Below are positions 41,464 through 49,197 of a DNA stretch of 64,000 nt, piece after piece. Both the position numbers and the translations under genes were made by a program. Numbering within the stretch: position 1 is the first letter of the stretch; each line of letters opens with the position of its first letter. The notes beneath the pieces are model-generated. The model was not told where the DNA came from, searched no databases, and worked only from the letters and a program-made list of their open reading frames with translations. The stretch spans positions 68,635 to 132,634 of the forward strand of contig CAZEAP010000005.1 in the NCBI GenBank assembly GCA_964510315.1, read 5' to 3'. Source of the stretch: CAZEAP01 sp964510315. GTDB lineage: Bacteria > Planctomycetota > Brocadiia > SM23-32.

Positions 41464-43716
41464 TCACCCATCCGCTTCGATCCACACGGGGCTTGAAACC
41501 GCCATTCCCCCGTCCTCGTCCCGTGCGACGATGAAGTAGCTGACGGCGGCGGCTTCCCCCGGCCCCGGCTCCGGAATCGCTCCGGCCTCCGAGAAGGCCC
41601 CGTCGCAGGCGATGTCCCGAAGGCGGAAACCGTTGCGATAGACGGCGACGCTGCGGAGCGTCTTCTCCGAGCGCACCTCCCACCGCAGGGGAGAGCCCGC
41701 TCGCGCCGCTCCTCCCATCAGGGCCCCGCCGAGGGCGAGCCGCAGCTCGATGCGGGCGCCGTTGGTGGCGAAACAGCGCCGGCTGCGCAGGGCTTCCCAT
41801 ATGCCCCCGGGGGTGATCTCTTCCACCCAGAGGCCGGTCAGGCACCCGGGCGTCTGGCGGTCCGGGGCGCGGCAGTGATCGCTCCCCCCGATCGCGCCTT
41901 TTCGCTGCCCTGCGCTCAGCATATGGCAATACCACTTCAGGCAGTCGCCGCGCGTCTGAAACACCTCCACGACGGGCTCGACGACGTCGTCACCGGCCAG
42001 CGGATTGTGCAGTATCTGGGGCGGTCCCTCGCCGAAGCCCCTCCCGTGGAAATGCCTTGCCATGATGACCTTCCCCTCCAACCCGTTATCGTAGAGGAAG
42101 CGCAGCGCCTCGGCGGGGTCCGCCCCGCACCGCTCCCACATACGGGCCACCGAAGTCATCGTGCCGTAGTCGCGGGAGTAGATGTTGACGTGACCGGTCG
42201 AGGGCCAGCTCACCTCGACTCCGAACAGCGGCACGAACCGGCCCGGCTCCCGGTGGACGGCGGCCGCCGAGAGCGAGGCCCGGTGTTCTCCGTTGCAGCC
42301 GTGGACGAACCAGTGATCGGTGAAGGCCAGCGAGCCGAGTTGCTCGAAATCGCGGCCCCAACGGCAGTGATCGCGAAAGTCCCCGTCGTACTCGGGGGCG
42401 CAGCGGGACTCCCAGGTGTGGCGGTGCAGGTCGGCCCAGATCAGCTTATAACCGCTCCAGGTGGAGGGTAGAGTCCGCCAGCGGCCGCCCATCGGCGTGC
42501 GACCCGAGACAGCGGGACCACAAGTCCAGGGGACGGCAGCATCTTCGGTCTCCAGGCCGAACCGGTAGAGCGCTACCCCCGGCGGAAGGGTGCCTTCCCG
42601 GCGGGCGAAACCCCGGCCGACCACCGGATAGCGGGCCTCGGTAACGGCGGCCAGCCGGCCGTCCTCCGATGCGACGACGACGTATTGCCCGTCGGGATAG
42701 CCGGGCGCCCTGCTGATGTGCTCCGGCGGCCCGGCGCCGGCGCCGGTGGCGCGTGTGACCCGCAGCGTCCAGCCCCAGTCGTTCATCTGGGCGTCGCGGT
42801 AGTGCCGAAAAAAGACGATGGGCCCGCCCGCGGCGTCCGCAGCGACGGCAGGAGCGACGGGCAGGCGGCGGTTCTGGGCCGTTTCGCTGCGATACTCCGA
42901 AAACCGAGAGGTAGTGCAGACCGGCACCTCGCCCGCCGGCTGCCCGCCGAGCATCTCCAGCCCGTCGGGGGGCGACCAGCGGAACAGGTGCACGCGCGCA
43001 TCCTCATTGAGGCGCTCGGTTCGCCGTCCCCACGTACCGTTCGAGCAGCAGACGAGGAGGAGTCCGCCATTCGACGTGCAGAGGTCCGGGTGTCCGAGCC
43101 GCCGCCCATCCAGCCCGACAAGCTGTTCCCCGGCGATACCGCCGCCTTCCCCGATGAGCGCCAGGCGGATGCGGCCGTCTTCTTCCCACCCGACCTTCGG
43201 CAGCCCGTCTTCTCCGCCGGCCAGCGCCGGCGTCCACACCGGTCCTTCGGCCAGGACGACCGCCTCGCCGGCGACGTCGGTACCGGCGAGCGTGATTCGG
43301 CGCCCGGCCTCCCCGGCCTCCGCCCACACGGCCCACGCCCCGTCTTCGGTGACGGCGAAGGAGGTGACGACGGCGTCCGGCCGGGAAAGGGCTTCCGCGC
43401 CGCCTGGCTCCAGAGAATTGCCGAGGCGCCAGCACACCAGTGGCCAGCCGGTCTCCCCCCTGCGGACCGCGAACAGCAGACGCCGCTCTCCGCTGCAGGC
43501 CAGCCGTGGGGGTCCGTGGAAGATGCCTTCGGCCGCCTTCACGGGTTCCTCAATGCCCTCCTCGTTCACGTGGGCGGCCAGGATGCGTTCCGGCTCGTCG
43601 GGGGGCGCCTCCGTCCGGAAAGCTCGCCAGGCCAGCAGGGGCCGGTCTCCATCCACGGCGAGGGCGGGATACCAGGCTTCCTCGATAAAGGCTGTCTTCC
43701 GAGGCGGCGAAATCAT
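41464..43716 (-). CDS. PHP-type metallohydrolase of the CehA/McbA-DUF3604 kind with beta-propeller-like N-terminus
   Basis: 750 residues. The first about 420 residues are beta-rich repeated text (ALAVDGDRPLLAWRAF, LACSGERRLLFAVRRGE, VVVASEDGRLAAVTEARYPV), suggesting a propeller. From about 428: WADLHRHTWESRC, AFTDHWFVHG, LFGVEVSWPSTGHVNIYSRD, IMARHFHGRGF and IGGSDHCRAP supply the His/Asp metal site of PHP-like hydrolases. A C-terminal ATNGARIELRLALGGALMGG sandwich also occurs in that family. No signal peptide is seen. The substrate is unknown; neighbours suggest a sugar-related ester or amide. Confidence 0.72.
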   Translation of the reverse strand: MISPPRKTAFIEEAWYPALAVDGDRPLLAWRAFRTEAPPDEPERILAAHVNEEGIEEPVKAAEGIFHGPPRLACSGERRLLFAVRRGETGWPLVCWRLGNSLEPGGAEALSRPDAVVTSFAVTEDGAWAVWAEAGEAGRRITLAGTDVAGEAVVLAEGPVWTPALAGGEDGLPKVGWEEDGRIRLALIGEGGGIAGEQLVGLDGRRLGHPDLCTSNGGLLLVCCSNGTWGRRTERLNEDARVHLFRWSPPDGLEMLGGQPAGEVPVCTTSRFSEYRSETAQNRRLPVAPAVAADAAGGPIVFFRHYRDAQMNDWGWTLRVTRATGAGAGPPEHISRAPGYPDGQYVVVASEDGRLAAVTEARYPVVGRGFARREGTLPPGVALYRFGLETEDAAVPWTCGPAVSGRTPMGGRWRTLPSTWSGYKLIWADLHRHTWESRCAPEYDGDFRDHCRWGRDFEQLGSLAFTDHWFVHGCNGEHRASLSAAAVHREPGRFVPLFGVEVSWPSTGHVNIYSRDYGTMTSVARMWERCGADPAEALRFLYDNGLEGKVIMARHFHGRGFGEGPPQILHNPLAGDDVVEPVVEVFQTRGDCLKWYCHMLSAGQRKGAIGGSDHCRAPDRQTPGCLTGLWVEEITPGGIWEALRSRRCFATNGARIELRLALGGALMGGAARAGSPLRWEVRSEKTLRSVAVYRNGFRLRDIACDGAFSEAGAIPEPGPGEAAAVSYFIVARDEDGGMAVSSPVWIEADG

Positions 43717-43738
43717 GGGGAACTCCGGATGGTCGGTC

Positions 43739-44935
43739 TCAGTCGCTTTGCTTGACCCGCGGCGGGCTCAGCAGGCTCTCGATCTGGTCGACGGTGGCGC
43801 CGTGGGCGGCGAGAAACGCGCTCAGTTTCGGGGTGTTGGGAAAACTGTCGTCGAAGAAGGCGCAGTCCCCGTCCCCGGTGATGGTCAGCTCCTCCTCCAG
43901 GCAACCGGGAACGAACACCGTTTCCCCCCGCCGCACCTCCATCGCCCGGTTGCCGCCCTGAAGTTCCGCTGCGCCCTCCAGGCAGTGCAGCACGTGGTAG
44001 CTGCCGTGCGGGAAGGGCAGGCCGCAGGTGAGCCCGTCCTCCAGGCTGAGCCGGCACTTCAGAAGGTGGGAGTCGGCCATCATGACGCGGATGGAAAGGC
44101 CCCGGCGCATTTCCAGCTCCAGGGGACTGATGCGGCGGAGGCCGGCCTCGGGGTCCACCAGGCGGAAGCCCAGTTCAGGGTATTCCCCGGGGCGCCGGCC
44201 GAAATCATAGACGCGGACGGTGGGGTTGGCTTCCAGGTCCTGGTTGACGCCCAGTTCGCCGGAGCTGGCCCGCGCGACCGTATCGTCGTCGGGATGGACC
44301 TGCACGCTGAGGAGGTCGTCCTGGACCATGAGGATTTTGCTGAGGGTGGGCAGAAGAGCCTCCCCGTAGCCCTGCTGGAGTTCGTCGACGACGAAGTAGC
44401 TTTCGTGGCCGACGGCGAACATGGTGTGGAGCGTGCCGGCCGGCACAAGGAAGACCTCCCCGCCTTCCAGCGGTTCGATCAGTCCGAGCAGATGCCGCAC
44501 CTCCTCGGACCAGGACTCCACCTCCGGGCGGAGTCCCTCGGTCCGGATGATCCGCTGGAGTTCCTCGGCGTCCTCCTCCGAAGCCGGCCCGGCGGCCACC
44601 CCGCAGCGACCTTCCACCGACCGGACGTACCAGGCCTCGGTTTTGCCGCGGTGGGGGTTCTTCCGGAGCTGCTCCAGCGGAGCGGGACCGATCAGCTCTC
44701 GAAGGGCTTCCTCCGAGTTGTCGGACTTTTCGCGGAGCAGGTCGGCCAACGTGCGGCGCAGCGACGGGTCGACCACCGCGTTCGAGTAGTTGCCGGGACC
44801 GGTCTGGGCGGAGGCGAGCCAGAACTCGCCGACGCCCACCTCGATGCCGGTCAGCCCGGCGGCGGCCGCGTGCAGCAGGCCCCACGGCTTGGTGACCACC
44901 TCGGGACCCAGTTTCCAGAGCGCTGGTTCTTCCAT
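43739..44935 (-). CDS. ManA-like mannose-6-phosphate isomerase with reordered active-site segments
   Basis: 398 residues. All four type I PMI zinc ligands can be matched: Glu100 (RGKTEAWYVRSVEG), His170 (FLVPAGTLHTM), Gln212 and His214 (LLSVQVHPDDDTVAR). In ordinary ManA proteins the order is QVHPDD, GKTEAWY, VPAGTLH. Here the LSVQVHPDD block, with its usual preface LLPTLSKILMVQDD and its trailing GELG, comes last. The C-terminal cupin (LPFPHGSYHVLHCLEGAAEL) is normal. It likely isomerises a hexose phosphate; the substrate could differ from mannose-6-P. Confidence 0.82.
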   Translation of the reverse strand: MEEPALWKLGPEVVTKPWGLLHAAAAGLTGIEVGVGEFWLASAQTGPGNYSNAVVDPSLRRTLADLLREKSDNSEEALRELIGPAPLEQLRKNPHRGKTEAWYVRSVEGRCGVAAGPASEEDAEELQRIIRTEGLRPEVESWSEEVRHLLGLIEPLEGGEVFLVPAGTLHTMFAVGHESYFVVDELQQGYGEALLPTLSKILMVQDDLLSVQVHPDDDTVARASSGELGVNQDLEANPTVRVYDFGRRPGEYPELGFRLVDPEAGLRRISPLELEMRRGLSIRVMMADSHLLKCRLSLEDGLTCGLPFPHGSYHVLHCLEGAAELQGGNRAMEVRRGETVFVPGCLEEELTITGDGDCAFFDDSFPNTPKLSAFLAAHGATVDQIESLLSPPRVKQSD

Positions 44936-45044
44936 GTCGTGGCCTTACGTTCAGCGGGCCGCCCGGGCGCCGGCGTCGGCCTTCACATCGCCCGAAGCTC
45001 GCCCTTGTTGCACGATTGACTTTTCGGCGTCGCTGAGGCTCGGG

Positions 45045-46199
45045 TTACTCCTGAACCTCCACCGACGGGGGAAAAACCCATTCCAGGTACCTCCGTCCGA
45101 CCCCCGCCTCGTCGGCGTGCCCGGCGTGGAGGTAAACCCGGTAGCGAAAACGCAGCCGGCCGCCCTCGGGCAGCACGTAAGAGCCGTCGGCGTTCTCATC
45201 GACGAAGAAGGACAGCCCGAAGGGGTTCGCCGTCATCAGTCCATAGTCGCGCACGTGCCAGTAGGTGGGGTGGCGGAGGTTGGAGGGGTGGTCGAACACG
45301 GAGATGCCGACGGTATCGTCCCCCAGCCGACCGGAATAGTCGCACCAGGCGGCTCTCTTGCCCCAGGTTTCCCCCTCGTCGATCCCGCCCACGGCGTTGC
45401 GTATCCGGCCGCCGCGGTTCACCTCCAGGGGGGAGGCGACGCGCACGGCGATGATGCCTCCCTCCTTGGTGTCGCCGAACCGGACTTCACCCTCGCTGGC
45501 GTAGAAGGTCACCTCCAGGTCGAAAAGCCGGAAAGCCGGAGGGGTGCGATAGAAGCGATACTCCAGTCGATCCTGCATGAGGCGGTCGCCCTCGTCGTTT
45601 ACCCAGTCGTTGAGGGCCACGACGCGTCCGAAGACCGGGCCGCTTTCGGTGGCCTCGAAGTAACGGTGCTCCATCCGGCCGCTTCCCTCCCCTTCTCCCC
45701 AGTTGTCCGACCCGTTCACGTCACCCCACGCCACGTAAAGCGAGCGGTGATGGACGTGATCGGTGGAGTCACCTTCGACTTCCTCCTGGGGGTAGGCCCT
45801 GGTGACTCCCTGGCCGAACGGCCCGATGAGCGGGTAAAGGCAGGGTTTGGGCACAGATTCACCGTAGAGGTAGCGGGTGAAAAGCTGTTCGCCGAGGAGG
45901 ACGCCCAGCCGGCCCTCTTCGGTGGCGTCGATGCGCACCTCGGGGCCCGGCGGCTGGTCGTCCTCACGCTCCCGCAGGAGGTATTCCCGCCTCTGGCCCG
46001 GAGCCAGGGACTCGACCATCCAGTGAACGGCCGTGCCGCCGGCGGCGCTTTCGGTCTGGAAGGGCAGCGACCGTCCGGTAGAGACTTCCAGCAACTCACA
46101 GCTCTGCAGTTCGCGGCGTGAGCGGTCGACGCGGACGCCGACGGGACAAAACGTCACCGGGCGGGGAGCGCCCTTCAGAACTATCCTGACCTCCTCCAT
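45045..46199 (-). CDS. PmoA-like / DUF6807 family protein
   Basis: 384 residues, cytoplasmic (no signal peptide). Diagnostic text is DHVHHRSLYVAWGDVNGSDN, GGIDEGETWGKRAAWCDYSG, ISVFDHPSNLRHPTYWHVRD and GLMTANPFGLSFF. Known: these proteins, often labelled PmoA family although unrelated in role to methane oxidation, accompany glycan-degradation and sugar-dehydrogenase genes in PVC and Bacteroidetes genomes. Biochemical function is not known to me. It is next to the isomerase/epimerase and ManA-like genes. Confidence 0.82.
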   Translation of the reverse strand: MEEVRIVLKGAPRPVTFCPVGVRVDRSRRELQSCELLEVSTGRSLPFQTESAAGGTAVHWMVESLAPGQRREYLLREREDDQPPGPEVRIDATEEGRLGVLLGEQLFTRYLYGESVPKPCLYPLIGPFGQGVTRAYPQEEVEGDSTDHVHHRSLYVAWGDVNGSDNWGEGEGSGRMEHRYFEATESGPVFGRVVALNDWVNDEGDRLMQDRLEYRFYRTPPAFRLFDLEVTFYASEGEVRFGDTKEGGIIAVRVASPLEVNRGGRIRNAVGGIDEGETWGKRAAWCDYSGRLGDDTVGISVFDHPSNLRHPTYWHVRDYGLMTANPFGLSFFVDENADGSYVLPEGGRLRFRYRVYLHAGHADEAGVGRRYLEWVFPPSVEVQE

Positions 46200-46228
46200 C
46201 TGGGTGTTGCCTCCTTGTGCTCAGGGGA

Positions 46229-47050
46229 TCAGTAGCTTCTGCTGAAAACGCGCCGGAGGTACTCGATGCTTTTTCGGGCGATTTTCTCCGGACCTGCCGA
46301 GAAGTCAAAAACTTCCACGGAGACGTAGCCGTCGTAGCCGATCTGCTGGAGGGCGGCAGCGATGGGCACGAAGTCGGTGTCGCCGAATCCCGGTCCCTGC
46401 CGGCTGGCATCGTTGGCGTGGAAATGCTCGAGGTGCTCGGCGGACTCCCGGATAATCACGGGAATGGGCTGCTCGTCCTGACACATGGCTTTCACGTCGA
46501 GCATCATCCGGAAGTTGGGGTGACCCACCGCCTCCACAAAGCGCCGGGCCTGTGCTGCCGTGTGGATAAAGTTTGTCTCGTCGGCGCCCAGGGGCTCTAT
46601 GCACAGGCAGACGCCCTTCTCCCTTGCGTGATCGGCCAGTTCGCCGAAGACTTCCACGCCCCGGTTCCAGACCTCCTGGTATGACTGGCCGGGCAGCACG
46701 TTGCGCTGCTGCGGAGAGCCCACCACCATCTTGTCCCCCCCGATCTCGGCGCAGAAGTCGATCTCCGCGTGCAGGTAGTCCACGGTTTTCTGCCGCACCG
46801 ACTCCTCGGGGCTGTTCAGGTGGAGGCCTTCCGGCTTGACCAGCAGCCAGTGCAGGCCGATGATCTCCGGCCCGGCGTTCGCGGCGGTGTCCCGGATTTC
46901 CTGCCGCCGGGCATAGGAGATGTCCTCGACCGAATCGGCCAGCGTGAAGGGGGCTATCTCCACTCCATCGTATCCGGCGTCGGCGGCCAGCCGGCAGACC
47001 TCCCGGAAATCCCATCCCTCGCAGAACTCATTGCACATCCCGAACTTCAT
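46229..47050 (-). CDS. Sugar phosphate isomerase/epimerase family TIM barrel
   Basis: 273 residues. KFGMCNEFCEGWDFREVCRL, YDGVEIAPFTLA, IIGLHWLLVKPEGLHLNSPE, VCLCIEPLGADETNFIHTAA, MLDVKAMCQ, HFHANDASRQGPGFGDTDF and YVSVEVFDF give the metal-binding Glu/Asp/His/Glu pattern of the xylose-isomerase-like (AP_endonuc_2) barrel. Known members act as epimerases or isomerases of ketoses or inositol derivatives. ATGA overlap with the upstream STAS gene. Confidence 0.9.
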   Translation of the reverse strand: MKFGMCNEFCEGWDFREVCRLAADAGYDGVEIAPFTLADSVEDISYARRQEIRDTAANAGPEIIGLHWLLVKPEGLHLNSPEESVRQKTVDYLHAEIDFCAEIGGDKMVVGSPQQRNVLPGQSYQEVWNRGVEVFGELADHAREKGVCLCIEPLGADETNFIHTAAQARRFVEAVGHPNFRMMLDVKAMCQDEQPIPVIIRESAEHLEHFHANDASRQGPGFGDTDFVPIAAALQQIGYDGYVSVEVFDFSAGPEKIARKSIEYLRRVFSRSY

Positions 47051-47610
47051 TGGCGCTCCCTTCCGGTGGACTCTGTCGGCTCGGTTTGGTCCGCCTCACA
47101 GGCTTTCTTCAGCTCTTCACCCAGCATGGTGATAAAGGAGCCGTAAAGCTGCCGGTTCCCCTCGTTGAGGTCGACCAGTCGCTGGTGAAGGTCCCGGATG
47201 CGCTCCAGTCTGTCCTGCTCATTCGCGGGAAAATCCAGGAAGTCCACTTCCCTTAACTCCACGTCCTCAGGCAGCTCCACCTTTTCTTCGCGCAGGCGGA
47301 TCAGGGGCAGCAGCCCCACGCGCTGCATCTGCCTTTTGACCTTCCGGTCCGCGTTAAGGACGACCACGCTCTTGCCCCTGCGGTGGGAGAGCGCCGTGGC
47401 GGCGTCGGCCACCACGCCGAGGAAAGTGCTGTCCACCCCCCGGGAGTCCGACATGTCGAACACTGCGGAGGTGCATCCCACCCGGAACATGGCGTCCAGG
47501 AAATCCGGAATGCCGAGGCAGTTCTGCTGGGTGGCGAACCCGTAGATCTTCACGTAAACGTTCTTGCCCAGCACGGCAACCTGGAGATGGTCCTGTGGGC
47601 TTTTTCCCAT
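47047..47610 (-). CDS. STAS-domain protein (anti-sigma-factor antagonist-like)
   Basis: 187 residues from ATG 47610; upstream codons would run into the preceding gene. Residues about 8-105 fit a STAS fold: VAVLGKNVYVKIYGFATQQN, then CTSAVFDMSDSRGVDSTFLG with the Asp-Ser site that is phosphorylated in SpoIIAA-like proteins, then GKSVVVLNADRKVKRQMQRV. The C-terminal 80 residues are charged and helical. No kinase or phosphatase partner gene is nearby. Role unknown. Confidence 0.8.
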   Translation of the reverse strand: MGKSPQDHLQVAVLGKNVYVKIYGFATQQNCLGIPDFLDAMFRVGCTSAVFDMSDSRGVDSTFLGVVADAATALSHRRGKSVVVLNADRKVKRQMQRVGLLPLIRLREEKVELPEDVELREVDFLDFPANEQDRLERIRDLHQRLVDLNEGNRQLYGSFITMLGEELKKACEADQTEPTESTGRERQ

Positions 47611-47626
47611 GGGCTCGCTCAGGGAT

Positions 47627-48952
47627 TCAGCGTCTTGCTCTTGTATTGGCCGTTCGCCCGCAGCAGTGTTTGAATTTCTTGCCGCTTCCGCAGGGGCAGG
47701 GGTCGTTGCGCCCAACCGCCCCCCGCACAGGCGGCCGCGGCGCTCCGGACGGGGGCGATGGCTCCCGGGCGGCGCTCTCGGTTGCGCCCTCTTCGTCCAC
47801 CTGCCGGCCGATGCGGTTAAGGAACTCGTTCAGCATCGGGGTGGAGGAAGCGTCTTCTTTGATCTCCTCCAGCGTGGTGAAGACGTGCTTGAAGATGCGT
47901 TGTTTGGCCTCGCACAGGTACGGGACCTCATCGCCGTCGATGCCCAGCTTCTCCCGGTGGCGGAAGCAGCCGCCGTGGCAGTACTTCAGCCACTCGCAAT
48001 CGGCGCAGACCGCAGGGATCTGCTCCGCCCGACTGACGAACTCCCGGAACGCCTCTCCATTGAGCATCTGCTCGAGGGTCTGCTCCAGGACGTTGCCCAT
48101 CCGGTAGCGCTCGGTCACGTAGAAATCACAAGGGTAAACGTCCCCGTTCCACTCGATGGTGATCAGGTTGGAGCAGTCCTCGCGGTACTCGCAGCATTCC
48201 GGGGGCAGCCCGAAGAACTGGTGCAGCCAGTTGTCGATGCGGCGCACGTAGTATGAGGGGTCTTCGTTCGCCACCCAGGCGTCGAAGAGTGCGATCATGA
48301 AGTCCGCATACTCGCCGGCGTTTATGGAGTGGGGGCTGAGCTGCTCCTGCCCTTCGCTCGGTTCGGTACAGGGGATGAACTGGGAGAAGTGGAAATCATT
48401 CTCCTTGAGAAACTCGAAGACCTCTACCGGGTGTTCCACGTTGGCCCGGCTGACGACAACCAGGATGTTGTATTCGACCTCGTGGTCCTTCAGGAGCTGC
48501 ACCGACTGCATCGCGGCTTCGTAGGCCGGGCGGCCGTCGCGCAGCTTGCGCACGGCGTTCAGTTCTGGAGGGCCGTCCACGCTGATGCCCACCAAAAAGT
48601 GGTTGGCGGCCAGGAAACGCGCCCACTCCTCGTCCAGTACCAGCCCGTTGGTCTGCAGGCTGTTGCCCCAGCAGTCGCCGGAACGGGCGTGGCGGGTCTC
48701 TATCCGGATGGCCTCGCGGAAGAAATCCAGCCCCATCAAGGTGGGCTCTCCCCCCTGCCATCCGATCTTGATCTCCCCGGGCTGGAGGGCGCGATATTGC
48801 TCGCAGACGGCGTTAAAGACCTCGGGCGACATGCGGGGCCGCTTGACGTCCGGATACAGGCGCTTCACCGAACGGTAGTAGCAGTAGTCACAGGCCATGT
48901 TACAGTCGTAACTGGCCGGTTTGATCAGGATGCCGAGATTGGGTTTTCTCAT
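47627..48952 (-). CDS. Radical SAM/SPASM protein, anaerobic sulfatase maturase-like, with C-terminal SEC-C motif
   Basis: 441 residues. KPASYDCNMACDYCYYRSVK has the CxxxCxxC cluster (Cys17/21/24), KIGWQGGEPTLMGLDFF is the anSME hallmark, and TNGLVLDEEWARFL continues it. A Cys-rich SPASM region (CCEYREDCSNLITIEWNGDV, CADCEWLKYCHGGCFRHR) binds auxiliary clusters. The end, RNDPCPCGSGKKFKHCC, is a SEC-C zinc motif. anSMEs turn Cys or Ser of sulfatases into formylglycine; the sulfatase-like proteins of this window lack that residue, so its target lies elsewhere. ATG 48952 is chosen; ATG 49003 is possible. Confidence 0.88.
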   Translation of the reverse strand: MRKPNLGILIKPASYDCNMACDYCYYRSVKRLYPDVKRPRMSPEVFNAVCEQYRALQPGEIKIGWQGGEPTLMGLDFFREAIRIETRHARSGDCWGNSLQTNGLVLDEEWARFLAANHFLVGISVDGPPELNAVRKLRDGRPAYEAAMQSVQLLKDHEVEYNILVVVSRANVEHPVEVFEFLKENDFHFSQFIPCTEPSEGQEQLSPHSINAGEYADFMIALFDAWVANEDPSYYVRRIDNWLHQFFGLPPECCEYREDCSNLITIEWNGDVYPCDFYVTERYRMGNVLEQTLEQMLNGEAFREFVSRAEQIPAVCADCEWLKYCHGGCFRHREKLGIDGDEVPYLCEAKQRIFKHVFTTLEEIKEDASSTPMLNEFLNRIGRQVDEEGATESAAREPSPPSGAPRPPVRGAVGRNDPCPCGSGKKFKHCCGRTANTRARR

Positions 48953-49009
48953 CGCGGCTGGAAACTCTTGAGGATGGACGCCCGGCGCGCCGGGACCACA
49001 CATTCTTTG

Positions 49010-49015
49010 ATTATA
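49010..49015 (-). promoter_or_regulatory. Consensus -10 box upstream of the radical SAM gene
   Basis: Perfect TATAAT on the minus strand. The -35 region 17 bases upstream (GTGAAC) is weak. The predicted start, near 49003, coincides with an in-frame ATG at 49003, so a leaderless start is possible; otherwise a 50-base leader precedes ATG 48952. The rest of the 48953-49197 gap holds nothing recognisable. Confidence 0.5.
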
Positions 49016-49197
49016 ACACCGGCATCCGGCCAGTTCACCTGCAGAGGCCGACGCCCCAGTCACTCACCTGCCTCGCGGAACGCACTGGGGTAGACGGACC
49101 CTGCGACCAGCACGAGCCCTTCGGAGCTGCATTGCGCCGCCGATGGTAGTGGCGACTGACCTTTGGATCATCCTCGCTCGACGTCGCCCAGCTCCCC

